Below, piece by piece: positions 1 to 10,044 of a stretch of DNA of 64,000 nucleotides. The notes under the pieces were generated by a model. It was not told the DNA's origin, searched no databases, and was given only the letters and a program-made list of their open reading frames with translations. Every line of letters starts with the position of its first letter. Within the stretch, counting starts at the first letter, position 1. Origin of the DNA: Polynucleobacter necessarius (lineage in GTDB: Bacteria > Pseudomonadota > Gammaproteobacteria > Burkholderiales > Burkholderiaceae); NCBI RefSeq assembly GCF_900095215.1, contig NZ_LT606949.1:488284-552283 (forward strand), written 5' to 3'. The translations under genes and the position numbers were made by a program.

Positions 1-467
1 AGCCAGATGTGGATCCTGGTGTCCAACAGGCCGCCTTAAAGAGAATGTTTACCGATCCTCATTTCAACATCATGGATGGATTGGATATCTATATTGATGA
101 CTACAGCAAGCTAGATCCTCTGCCGCCAGGCATGCTGGATAGAATGGTGCAAAGTGATATGTTGAAGCTTTTTCCTCAAGCGCCCGAGACAACGCAAAAT
201 ACAAAACAAGCCGAGCACCAAGTTGACGATCTGTCGATCGAGAGCGGTAAATTGGAGGTGCGGCAGGAAACTGATTTAACATCCACACAGCAAAAAGCCT
301 CCGATCGCTTGGCTCAAGTGCCACATGAAGTGTCAAAAGAGCATGAACAGAAAAAACCTAAGAAGATAGCGCATGAGGCAAAAATTAGTCTGCCATTGCA
401 ATTGCAATGGCACTATGCCTTTGGATGCAAAAGCCTTGGGTGTGCCAATTCATCAATCTTGATGTAG
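1..467 (+). CDS. DUF3306 protein of formate dehydrogenase cluster (5' end outside window)
   Basis: The frame is open from the window edge, so the start lies upstream; the GTG at 9 is internal. The first ~55 residues match my memory of the DUF3306 family, with the segment DPHFNxMDGLDxYIDDY followed by a low-complexity Gln/Glu/Lys-rich tail. DUF3306 proteins accompany cytoplasmic or periplasmic formate dehydrogenases in betaproteobacteria; their exact role is unknown to me. The last ~30 codons overlap the ferredoxin-like gene that starts at 373 in another frame. The tail after that point may be readthrough past a lost stop. Confidence 0.7.
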   Translation, partial: PDVDPGVQQAALKRMFTDPHFNIMDGLDIYIDDYSKLDPLPPGMLDRMVQSDMLKLFPQAPETTQNTKQAEHQVDDLSIESGKLEVRQETDLTSTQQKASDRLAQVPHEVSKEHEQKKPKKIAHEAKISLPLQLQWHYAFGCKSLGCANSSILM

Positions 468-2470
468 ACAAGAAGTAGGCTCTTTTTTAAAAGCCTGAGA
501 TGATTCGGATTCTTTGGTGGTTGCCTGTACCCAAGAGGGCGCGCTGTTTAGTGAATTGGCCGATCAAGTCGAGCAGCCTCTGATTGCGCCACTGCGTTTT
601 GTCAATATTCGTGAAGTGGCCGGCTGGACGCAAGAGGCCAAAACCTCTGGCCCTAAAATTGCCGCGTTATTGGCATTGGCGGATATACCCGAGGCTGAGC
701 CTGTTCCAGTTGTGAACTATGAAAGCCGGGGTAGATTGTTGATTATTGGCGCTGGATCACAGGCCATTCCATGGGCTGCAAAACTCAGTTCCTCACTAGA
801 TGTTTCTGTTTTATGTACTGAGCCTGGTGACTTACCGCTTACTCGAGGCTACCCGATTTACACCGGTGGGATAACTAAGCGAGATGGATATTTAGGAAAT
901 TTCTCGGTGAGTTGGGATTTACAAAACCCGATTGATCCTGAGATGTGCACTCGCTGTGGAGCTTGTGTTGAGGCATGTCCTGAACAAGCTATCGATCTTT
1001 CTTTTCCGATTGATTTAAACAAATGCAAATCCCATCGCGCATGTGTCACTACTTGCGCAAGTATCGGCGCTATTGGTTTTGATCGCAAAGAGCGAGATCG
1101 TCATTCTGAATTTGATCTTATTTTAGATTTGCGTGCAGATCCAAAGATGCGCATGAGTCAAACTCCACAGGGCTATTTCGCTCCTGGAACCGATCCTCTG
1201 GAGCAGGCATTGGCTGTTAATCAGTTATCAGAAATGGTTGTGGAGTTTGAGAAGCCTAAATATTTTGCTTATAACGAAAAGATTTGCGCGCACGGTCGTA
1301 ATGGCAAAGTGGGTTGTAGCGCTTGTATTGATGTTTGTTCGACCGGAGCCATTGGGTCGATATTTAAAAATGGCCAAGGCTCAGTTGAGGTGAACCCCAA
1401 TCTTGGTATGGGATGTGGGGCTTGCGCAACGACATGTCCTTCTGGCGCTATGCGATACAACTACCCTAGTGTTTCTCATCAAGGTAAAGAGGTGAAGACA
1501 CTAGTCAGTGCGTTTACGGCAGCAGCTAAAAAGTTGAACCAGGCGATTGCCCCCCAGCTTACTTTTGCATACCTTAAAAGCTGGCACGCAAATGATTGAC
1601 GGATTGGGTAGGTCTGCACATTTCATGCCAAAACAGTTTGAAGGCTTGCCAGCGTTTGTTATTCCTTATGGCATTGAGCATATCGCCTCTATCGGCCTGG
1701 ACTTATGACTTGGAGCTCTCTCGTATGGTTTTGCCGATGTCACACTACTGTTAAGTGGGAATGAGGACCCCGCATACCGCGCCGCTCTTGAAGAGCAAGC
1801 GAATTTAGCAAATAGCATCCTGAAGGCTTATGGCTTTAATGAGCGCATTCATTTGATATTGGCAAGCTCCCCTGATGATTTATCCGCAGTGTCTAAAGCA
1901 ATGGGATTATTCCGTCAGCGAAGAGCTCTGAGTCCCATCTGCACTCCTGCAAGTATTGGTTTATCCAATCAAAAACGTGAAACGTTGGAAGCGGTTTTAG
2001 AGCATCTGCAAAAACAAGCAAAGACACCATTGCCGGAGGCGGGTGTTGCGCTCCCGAAGTCTTCCTTGTTAGGTGGTTTGGCAATTAATAAAAATGCATG
2101 CACCTTGTGTATGTCTTGCGTAAGTGGCTGTCCTGAGGGTGCGCTTTTAGATAATCCAGATGAACCCATTCTTTCCTTTATTGAAAAGCCGTGCGTTCAA
2201 TGCGGTCTTTGTGTGCAAACTTGTCCTGAAAAAGCGTTGACCCTTGCGCCACGTTTGCAGACGATTGAGCAGCGCAAACAAAAAGCTGTTCTTAATGAAA
2301 CCCAGGCATTCCATTGCATTAGCTGTGGTAAGCCATTTGGCACTTTGAAGATGGTTGATCTGATGTTGACTAAATTGGGTGCTCATGGTGCTTTTGCTGG
2401 AGCAGCAATGGACAGATTGAAAATGTGTAGTGATTGTCGGGTGGTGGATATGGTGAAAAAAGAGATATGA
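373..2470 (+). pseudogene. 4Fe-4S dicluster protein of formate dehydrogenase cluster, multiply broken
   Basis: The ATG at 373 opens a frame with an N-terminal CHCN motif that continues into a long ferredoxin-like protein of about 690 residues. It holds several CxxCxxCxxxCP clusters (near 950-1060, 1310-1440, 2100-2230) and a C-terminal CxxC pair. The family accompanies TorD, FdhA and FdhB and probably helps electron transfer or maturation (inference). Lesions: TGA at about 454 and 499, a one-base insertion in the AAAA run near 1574 that leads to TGA at 1597, and TGA near 1707 in the restored frame where a Trp is expected. The end overlaps the chaperone start by ATGA. It cannot give a full-length product. 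Confidence 0.85.
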
Positions 2471-3159
2471 GCGCAATGACCAAAGCGACAAACAAGGCAA
2501 TGCCTACAGAGCATTCTTCTGTGGAGGTTGGGGATGTGGGTTTGCCAGAAGAGCTGGCAAGAGCGGATTTGTATGACTTAATCGCTCGCTTTTTTCAGAT
2601 GCCGCCTGCCCAAGACGTGTTGAATCAAATCGCAGCTACAGCCGATCAGCATGATGCTGCTGACGAGGCGCCTTTGGCTCGGCTTTGGATGGATGTGGTT
2701 GAGGTTGCCAAGAACAATCCAGCCAAGGCTTGGCATGACGAGTTTGATCTCAATTGCATCAGTGTAGGTAAGCCTAATGTTGTTTTGAATGGTTCTTTTT
2801 ATATGGCCGGCCATTTAAACGAAAAAGCTTGGGTCAATATTCGTCAGGCACTCGAAGAATTTGGGTTGGAGGCTTCGGAGGAGGTGACTGAAACTGAAGA
2901 CCATATCTCAGCACTGTGTGAGGTCATGCGCTACCTCATTGCGGGAGGTGATGTTGAGATATCAAATCTTACAAATCAAAGGATTTTCTTCAACGAACAT
3001 ATTCGTCCTTGGTATGACGAATTGTGCGATGCAATAGAAGATATTCCGGAAATGCATCTGTACCATCCCGTTGCCGCACTTACCAGAGAATTCTTGGCGA
3101 TTGAGAGTCAAGGTTTTGACATGATTTTATGTTGCGTTGCAGCATATGGAAATGCCTAG
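2467..3159 (+). CDS. TorD/DmsD-family formate dehydrogenase chaperone
   Basis: A 230-residue protein of the TorD (nitrate reductase delta) chaperone family, which binds molybdoenzyme precursors and their Tat signal before cofactor loading. The start at 2467 is chosen because it overlaps the TGA of the preceding gene as ATGA, the usual coupled arrangement. Family-like features are the LARADLYDLIARFF segment near the N terminus and the FFNEHIRPWYDEL segment near residue 185. It looks intact although its client FdhA downstream is broken, so it may be an orphan chaperone on the way to decay. The final residues (ILCCVAAYGNA) look unusual and may reflect a drifted C terminus. Confidence 0.8.
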   Translation: MSAMTKATNKAMPTEHSSVEVGDVGLPEELARADLYDLIARFFQMPPAQDVLNQIAATADQHDAADEAPLARLWMDVVEVAKNNPAKAWHDEFDLNCISVGKPNVVLNGSFYMAGHLNEKAWVNIRQALEEFGLEASEEVTETEDHISALCEVMRYLIAGGDVEISNLTNQRIFFNEHIRPWYDELCDAIEDIPEMHLYHPVAALTREFLAIESQGFDMILCCVAAYGNA

Positions 3160-3244
3160 CAATTACCAATGAAGCAAATATGTCAAAAGTGCAATTACGG
3201 ATTAAACTTGACGGGAGTCAAGAATAATTAGATAGGAGCATGCC

Positions 3245-6065
3245 ATGAGCATGAAATCCAAAGTTGCCATCGGCAGCCGCTGAACCAAGTAAAGCCATGC
3301 TTGATGGCAATGGCAAGATTGAAGTCAAGAGATCTATCTGTACTCATTGTTCCGTTGGCTGCGCAGTAGATGCCACCGTTCAGAATGGTGTTTGAGTGCG
3401 TCAAGACCCGGTATTTGATTCGCCTATTAATTTGGGCGCGCATTGCGCTAAGGACGCTGCTTTGCGTGAGCATGGCCACGGCGATTACCGTTTGCGTTAT
3501 CCAATGAAGTTGGTGGACGGTAAATATCAACGCATCTCTTGGGATCAGGCGCTGACTGAAATTATCGTTCAAATGAAGAATATTCGCGAGAAGTATTCTC
3601 CAGATGCGATGTTCTTTATTTGATCATCTAAGCACAACAACGAACAGGCCTACTTGCTCCGTAAGTGGGTCTCTTGCTTTGGCACAAACAATACAGACCA
3701 TCAGGCCCGTATCTGTCACTCCACCACTGTTGCCGGTGTTGCAAACACCTCGGGCTACGGTGCGATGACCAACAGCTACAACGACATGATGAATGCCAAG
3801 GCCGCTTTGTATATCGGCTCTAATGCGGCTGAAGCCCATCCAGTTTCGATGTTGAGCTTATTGCACGCCAAGGAAAATGGTTGCAAGGTGATTGTGGTTG
3901 GTCCGCGTTACACCCGTACGGCTGCCAAGCCTGATCAATATATCCGTATTCGCTCTGGTACTGACATTCCTTTCTTGTTTGGACGTCTGTATCACATTTT
4001 CAAGAATGGCTGGGAAGACAAGAAATACATCAATGACCGTGTTTACGGCATGGAAGAGATCCGCAAAGAAGTGATGGAGAAGTGGACTCCTGCCGCAGTT
4101 GAAGAAGCTTGTGGCGTACCTGAAGCTCAAATGTATCAAGCTGCCAAGACTATGGCGATGAATCGTCCTAGCACGGTTGTTTGGTGTATGGGTCAAACGC
4201 AGAACGCTATTGGTAATGCCATGGTGCGCGCTGCCTGTATTTTGCAGTTGGCATTAGGTAACGTAGGCAAGTCTGGCGACGGTACACATATTTTCCGCGG
4301 ACACGATAACGTTCAAGGTGCCACTGACGTTGGTCCTAACCCAGACTCCTTGCCTGGCTACTATGGTCTCGCTGCTGGCTCGTGGAAACACTTCGCAACA
4401 GTTTTGGGTGTTGACTACGATTCGATTAAGGGCCGTTATGCGCCAGACATGATGGAAAAGTCTGGTACGACCGTTTCTCGTTGGGTCGATGCTGTTCTCG
4501 AGAAGAACGACATGATCGATCAGAAAACAAACGTTAAAGGTTTGTTCTTCTGGGGTCACGCACCTAACTCGCAAACTCGCGGCCTAGATATGAAGCGCGA
4601 GATGAATAAGTTAGACCTCTTGGTGGTGGATCCATACCCAAGTGCAACTGCGGCAATGGCAGCAATGCCGGCAGCAGAGGGCGACGTTGTAAACAAGAAT
4701 CGCAATGTTTACTTGTTGCCAGCCGCAACTCAGTTTGAAGCTTGCGGCACTGCAACAGCGTCAAATCGCTCTTTGCAGTGGCGTGAAAAAGTAATTGATC
4801 CATTGTGAGTCTGTGCCTGACCATGTGATCATGCAGGCATTTGCCGATCGTCTTGGCTTTGGACAAGAGTTGTCCAAGAACTACAAAATGCTCAGTTCTA
4901 AATTTGCCGTTAAGCAATGGAAAGAGCCGCAAATTGAGGATATCTTGCGCGAGATCAATCGCTCCGTATGGACCATTGGCTATACAGGTCAAACTCCTGA
5001 GCGCTTGAAAGCGCATATGAGAATGGTTGCCACATTTGATCCGAAGACATTGAAGTCTCGTGGTGGAGTGGATTCGGTGACCGGCTATGACACCACTGGT
5101 GATTACTATGGTCTGCCTTGGCCTTGCTATGGCACTGCTGCAATTAAACATCCTGGATCACCCAACCTCTATGATACCAGCAAGAGTGTGATGGAAGGGG
5201 GGGCGGCAACTTCCGCGCAGACTTCGGTGTTGAGCGCGATGGTGTGAGTTTGTTAGCTGGTGACGGTTCTTGCTCTAAGGGTTCTGCAATCACCACTGGT
5301 TATCCAGAGTTCGATCACGTATTCGTGAAAAAACTGAGTTGGTGGGATCAGCTAACGGAAGATGAGCAGAAGTTCGCAGAAGGCAAGAACTGGAAGACTG
5401 ACTTATCTGGCGGTATTCAGCGTGTTGTGATGAAGAATGGCTGCCATCCATTTGGTAACGCCAAATCTCGCGCAGTGGTTCGGAACTGCCCAGATGCAAT
5501 TCCAATTCACCGCGAAGCGCTCTACAGTACAAATGCGCCAATGATGCGCAAGTACCCAACTGCCGCAGATAAGAAGAATTGCTGATGCCTACCAACTCTC
5601 TATAAGACTGTTCAAGACCAAAACTTGAATCAGAAGTTATATGAGAAGTTCCAAATCATTCTGACTTCAGGTCGTTTGGTTGAGTATGAGGGTGGCGGTT
5701 ATGAGACCCGTTCAAATCCATGGTTGGCTGAACTCCAGCAAGAAAACTTTGTGGAGATCAATACTAAGGCCGCAGCAGATAGCGGTATTAAGAATTGGGA
5801 TTATGTTTGGGTCAAGTCGCCAACCGGCGCCAAGATCAAAGTTCGTGCGTTAGTGACTGAGCGTGTTAATCAGGGTGCTGCGTTTGTGCCATTCCACTTC
5901 GCTGGCTGGTGGCAGGGCGCTGACTTGCGTAAATACTATCCAGAAGGCGCTGCGCCTGTAGTTCAGGGTGAAGCGGTTAACACTGCAACTACATACGGTT
6001 ATGACAGGGTGACGATGATGCAAGAAACGAAAACCACGATGTGTCAAATCGAGAAATGTGCCTAA
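3245..6065 (+). pseudogene. fdhA: Formate dehydrogenase alpha (molybdopterin) subunit, broken
   Basis: Recognisable as the ~950-residue catalytic subunit: a 4Fe-4S motif (CTHCSVGC near 3335-3360), the active-site segment ARICHSTTVAG near 3700, and the C-terminal molydopterin-dinucleotide domain. The catalytic residue is Cys, not selenocysteine, so the TGA codons are not Sec sites. Lesions: the first 12 codons (from 3245) run in a different frame from the rest and the Tat signal region is missing, so an internal deletion near 3280 is inferred; TGA at 3393 (Trp expected), 3621 and 5583; frameshifts near 4805 and in the G7 run near 5198. The next gene, fdhB, follows after 27 bases. Confidence 0.92.
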
Positions 6066-6092
6066 GTCAAAAAATAAGGTCAGGAGCACACA

Positions 6093-6751
6093 ATGGCAAG
6101 AATGAAATTTATTTGTGACACAGAACGATGCATTGAGTGCAACGGTTGTGTCACTGCCTGCAAGAATGAAAACGAAGTGCGTTGGGGTGTTAATCGTAGT
6201 CGCGTTGTGACGGTGAATGATGGCATCATTGGTCAAGAAAAATCAGTATCAGTTGCTTGTATGCACTGTAGCGATGCGCCTTGTATGGCCGTCTGCCTGG
6301 TAGATTGTTTCTATCGCACAGATGAGGGTGTTGTCCTGCACGATAAAGATATCTGTATCGGGGTTGCGGCTACTGTTCGTTTGCTTGCCCATTTGGCGCG
6401 CCACAGTTCTTGAGTAAGGACGCCTTTAGTTCCCGCAGCAAAATCGATAAGTGCACATTCTGGAGTGGTGGTCCAGAAGAAAACGGCAGTGTTGCTGAGT
6501 TTGAGAAGTATGGTCGTAACCGCTTGGCAGAAGGTAAGTTGCCACTTTGTGCTGCAATGTGTTCTACCAAGGCCGTGATTGGTGGGGATAGCGATGTGAT
6601 TAGCGGCATCTTCAATAATCGTGTCGCCACCCGCGAGAAGAATGGCAGATATCCAGGGTCGAAAGCGTTTGGTTGGACTACTGCTTATGTTGGCCCTGAT
6701 GCCCCAGCGTCAACTCCAACGCCTGCCGTGAAAATTCCAGGAGCTAAATAA
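6093..6751 (+). pseudogene. fdhB: Formate dehydrogenase beta (Fe-S) subunit, frameshifted
   Basis: The iron-sulfur electron-transfer subunit of formate dehydrogenase, about 215 residues. The first half has CIECNGCVTACKNE and CMHCSDAPCMAVC motifs. A net frameshift near 6360, inside the motif that should read CIGCGYC, moves the remaining cysteines to another frame, which resumes at about 6375 and runs to 6751. In that second part the residue expected to be a cluster-binding Cys is Trp (CTFWSGG, near 6460), and the Pro after a cluster Cys in the first part is Leu. Loss of the frame and of ligands makes a working subunit very unlikely. The stop overlaps the next ATG by one base. Confidence 0.9.
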
Positions 6752-6987
6752 TGAAAGCCATTTTGAAAACGCTCGGTTTATGTTTTGCAGCAGCGGCTTT
6801 ATTGGCTGCATTCTCTGAACCCCCAGAAATTGCTGCTAAAGCTGCAAAGCGTCCGGATGTGGCGCCTTACATGGGCGCTAACAATGGATTCATGACCAAA
6901 AATTGGACGCCGGGTAATCAGGCCAGCTGGACTAAGTCGATTGACAAGCGCACTCAGGGTCAAAACGAATACAGTCGCGTTAAGTGA
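6751..6987 (+). CDS. Small exported protein of the formate dehydrogenase cluster
   Basis: A 78-residue protein with a hydrophobic N-terminal signal (about residues 4-20) and a polar remainder ending in KRTQGQNEYSRVK. Small proteins of this kind sit between fdhB and fdhC in related clusters. The signal ends in AAFSEPP; where I would expect a lipobox Cys there is Phe-Ser, so a former lipoprotein may have lost its anchor site (inference). It overlaps the fdhB stop by one base, so it was translated in the same operon. Function unknown. Confidence 0.65.
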   Translation: MKAILKTLGLCFAAAALLAAFSEPPEIAAKAAKRPDVAPYMGANNGFMTKNWTPGNQASWTKSIDKRTQGQNEYSRVK

Positions 6988-7028
6988 TCAACTAAACAAC
7001 AATAAATAAAACGAAAACATTTAAGGAC

Positions 7029-8208
7029 ATGTGTATGAAACGATCATTTTCTAAAGTTCTACGCACTTTGGTGGTGACTGCTGGTTTGTCGCTGACATTG
7101 GCAAGCGGAATCAGTTTTGCTGAGCGCGCGCCGATGGCGCCCTTGCCATCTCCAAGTGGGGTGGATATTCCACCTTTATCCGTACCAGTCAATCTCAATG
7201 CTTTAGCAAACGGAACTCAGGCTCAGGCGCAACCGGATAACCCCTCTATCTTCACTTCTGCAAATAGTGATCCGCATAACTACGTCAGCATTCCTGATAA
7301 GGAAGCCAGCGTTCTGATTCAGTGCTCTGGCCAAGAGTGGCGCGTGATTCGCAATGGCGTCATTACTGTGTATGGCGGTTGGTTGTTGGCCTTAGCCTTT
7401 TTTGGAATCATTGCGACTTATACGCTTAAAGGCCCCATGAAATTACATGAGCCAATGTCGGACGTAAAGATCAAACGTTTTAGCGCGTTTGATCGTTTGG
7501 TGCATTGGTTCATGGCATTTAGCTTTTTAGTATTAGCTTTTACTGGCTTATTGATTTTGTACGGTAAGTATTTTGCGATGCCATTGATAGGTGGGACGGC
7601 TTACGGCTCGTTCTTGATGGTTTGCAAGAATATCCACAACTTTACCGGCCCTTTATTTACGATTTGTATCGTCATTTTCTTCTTGCTCTTTGCTTACAAA
7701 AATGTGTTTGGTAAGGGTGACATGGCATCGATTATGGGTTTTGGAGGAGTTTTTTTCAGGCAAACATATTCCAGCGGGCTTCTTTAATTTCGGTGAAAAG
7801 TTCTGGTTTTGGTTTGGGATGACCTTCTTGGGATTGGTAATATCAGGCTCTGGATTTGTGCTCGACATGATTTTGCCTTTTATGACCTTGGAATACACGC
7901 GCGGCACAATGCAAATCGCGAACATCATTCATAGCAGTGCCGCAATTTTGATGACTGCCATGACGATGGGTCATATCTATATTGGTACGATTGGTTCACA
8001 GGGATCAATCGACGGCATGAAGACTGGATATGTGGATGCTACTGGGGCTAAAGAGCACCATGAGATCTGGTACAACAAGGTGAATAAAGAAGGACAAAGC
8101 CATGAAAAAGATCATTGCTTTTACATTCTGCGCATTTGCCTCTGCTACAGCTTTTGCAGCTCTCCCGCCGTTAACTCCGGAAGCACAGGCGGCAGCGGAT
8201 TTAGCTAA
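7029..8208 (+). pseudogene. Formate dehydrogenase gamma subunit (cytochrome b), frameshifted
   Basis: Starts with a signal peptide (residues 1-30), then a periplasmic stretch and four hydrophobic helices with the heme-ligand-type histidines expected of formate dehydrogenase cytochrome b556 (LVHWFMAF, KNIHNFTG, ANIIHSSAA, MGHIYIG). The subunit passes electrons from FdhB to quinone. A one-base shift near 7748, in a T/G-rich stretch, ends the first frame at 7787; the third and fourth helices continue in another frame from about 7750. That frame stays open to 8208, running over the start of the next small gene, so the original stop is probably near 8100. No full-length product is possible. Confidence 0.9.
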
Positions 8209-8391
8209 AGCAAAAACCGCCTACGGCGATAAGGTTGGCGCATATAAATTTGTTTAGCGCACAACAAGGTGGCAGATCAATTTAGGGCACCTGGAACTCC
8301 TGCGCCTGGCGTATGCACGGCTGCACCTCCATTTACTCCACCAGTGGCTGCCGCAGCTCCGGCTGCTCCAGCTGTACCTGCGGCTAAATAA
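8102..8391 (+). pseudogene. Small periplasmic protein at end of fdh cluster, frameshifted
   Basis: The ATG at 8102 begins a signal peptide (FTFCAFASATAFA) and a short mature part. The frame meets TAG at 8258; the adjacent frame continues with AHNKVADQFRAPGTPAPG and an Ala/Pro-rich tail to TAA at 8389-8391, so one small indel near 8255 explains the break. I recall similar ~95-residue exported proteins next to betaproteobacterial formate dehydrogenases but cannot name a function. Confidence 0.65.
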
Positions 8392-8393
8392 GG

Positions 8394-9090
8394 TTAGTCG
8401 TTAAGCAGCTCTTGATGTAGGTAGCGTTTCTCTGCTGGTGTTTGAGGCTGATTCAAGAAGGGGTCTACGGGTCCATTTTCTTTTATCTCGCCTTTGTCAA
8501 GAAAGATGATGTGTTCAGCGAGTCTTTGTACTTGAGCGAGTTGGTGGGATGAAAAAATTACATTCGCACCTTGTCGGTTACATTGGCGAATCAGATCTTC
8601 GCCTTGTTCAGTTGCATTGGGGTCGAGATTGGCTATAGGTTCATCTAGCAATACTAAATTTGGCTGCAAGAGAATGGCCCTGCCAAGGCAAAGCTTTTGT
8701 CTTTCTCCGGTGGATAGTTTGTGGGCTGGACTAATGTCTAGATTATCTAAACCCACCTGCGCCATCACCCGATCTACATCGGTATTCCGAATCGATGGAT
8801 CGACATCTCGCGCTATTCCCAGATTGGCTTTAGCCGAGGCTTTAATCATGAGTGTGCGGTGTAAGATTTGGCTTGAAGGAATAAGTCACCGTGCCTGAGT
8901 CAGGCTTGATGAGCCCATCTAGGAGCTTCAGTAAAGTAGTTTTTCCGGCGCCGTCTGGGCCAATGCATGCGGTAATTCGGTCTGCGGGAATGATGGCATG
9001 AGCAATATTAAGGATGGTTCTGCCATCACTCTTGACAATAATGTCTTTGACCTCAATGAGTCTCTCAAAAGTCTGTGTTGTACTAACCAT
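8394..9090 (-). pseudogene. tupC: Tungstate/molybdate ABC transporter ATPase (TupC-like), frameshifted
   Basis: ABC ATPase of ~230 residues. Walker A reads GPDGAGKTT (Asp where Asn is usual), the signature is LSTGERQKLCLGRA, Walker B LVLLDEP, and the switch His is in SSHQ. The start at 9090 overlaps the end of the permease gene. A one-base deletion near 8850, in the Q-loop region, breaks the frame after about 80 residues; the second part continues to 8394. Pairing with the TupB-like permease and closeness to formate dehydrogenase, a Mo/W enzyme, support tungstate or molybdate as substrate. The gene is dead as written. Confidence 0.85.
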
Positions 9091-9778
9091 AGCGACGCTC
9101 CGCAACTTGGCAAACCGCAAAGGTAAGTAGATTGGCAAACAAAACGATGGTCAGCAAGACAATGCCGAGCGCAAGAGCGAGAGGTAGATTACCTTTGCTA
9201 GTCTCTATGGCAATCGCGGTTGTCATTGTTCTAGTTGAATGATCAATATTGCCGCCAACAATCATTACTGCTCCAACCGCTGAAATGACTCTTGCTAGGA
9301 CAGCAAGAATAGCAAGGATGAGCGAGAAGCGGCAATCCCATATCAGCCATTTAAAGCGAGACAGAGGGGGGAATCTGAGGCTGAGAAAGAAGTCACGGTG
9401 AATTTTCCAGGAGTCCTCCAATATTTGGCGTCTAAGAGTGGCAATGAGAGGGGTTGTCAGTAATGTCTTGACCACAATCATCCCATTGACTGTAAATAGC
9501 CATCCCCACATCCCTAGCGGCCATGTGCGGGACAACATGAGATATACCAGGACCCCAACGATTACAGTGGGGACGCCCATCAGGGTATTAAGGGTCACAA
9601 TAATCGTTTTCTTGCCTGCGAATCGTTCTGTAGCTAGAAGTGCTCCAATTGGGAGGCCCAGCAGTGCTCCAATCAGCAAAGCCGTGAGACTAACCTGTAG
9701 CGAAATCCAGACGATCCCAAGCACTCCGCCATCCAAATGGGTGAGTAGGGCGAGGGCGTCCTGAAAGGCTTTTCACAT
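9083..9778 (-). pseudogene. tupB: Tungstate ABC transporter permease (TupB-like), stop at codon 2
   Basis: A ~230-residue membrane permease with several hydrophobic helices and the EAA-like segment typical of TupB/WtpB transporters. The natural start is inferred at 9778 because the reading frame carries a well-formed cytoplasmic N terminus (KAFQDALALLTHLDGG) from there. Its second codon is TGA (9773-9775), probably once TGG. The rest of the frame, 217 codons from an internal ATG at 9736, is open, so a shortened product could still be made by internal initiation. It overlaps tupC. The ligand-binding partner tupA lies about 46 kb away in this window and is also broken. Confidence 0.8.
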
Positions 9779-9843
9779 CACTTGATTCTATCAAGGCAGT
9801 GGCAAAATGGCTGTAATGAGACTGATTTCCCTATTGTCGACTA

Positions 9844-10044
9844 ATGGCTGAAGTGGTTTGCCTCTGCAATGAGGTCCTCGACGTGGAGTTGCGCGAGTAC
9901 TTGGATACCCATCCGGTAGACTCCATTGAAGAATTGCGAGAGCAGGCCTCTATTTGCAATAAATGTATGCAGTGTCAGGATCTAGTTGAGGGCGAGATTT
10001 ACCTGGCGCGCGTTCGGCGTCAGCGTGCGGCGGGGCAGTTCTGA
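9844..10044 (+). CDS. BFD-like [2Fe-2S] protein
   Basis: A 66-residue protein with CLCN near the N terminus and CNKCMQC near residue 40: four cysteines in the BFD-like [2Fe-2S] arrangement used by bacterioferritin-associated ferredoxin and related domains. Family members release iron from bacterioferritin or serve as small electron carriers. No bacterioferritin gene is visible nearby, so the specific role is open. Its TGA overlaps the next ATG (TGATG), which implies translational coupling. It appears intact. Confidence 0.75.
   Translation: MAEVVCLCNEVLDVELREYLDTHPVDSIEELREQASICNKCMQCQDLVEGEIYLARVRRQRAAGQF

Noticed and set aside
4564..5151. Long antisense open frame opposite fdhA (195 codons, minus strand)
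   Set aside because: Composition is that of an antisense shadow and no family is recognised; the sense strand is clearly fdhA.
3393..5585. TGA codons in fdhA as selenocysteine
   Set aside because: The catalytic position already has Cys (ARICHS), and the TGAs sit at sites with no catalytic role; no SECIS-like hairpin was evident.
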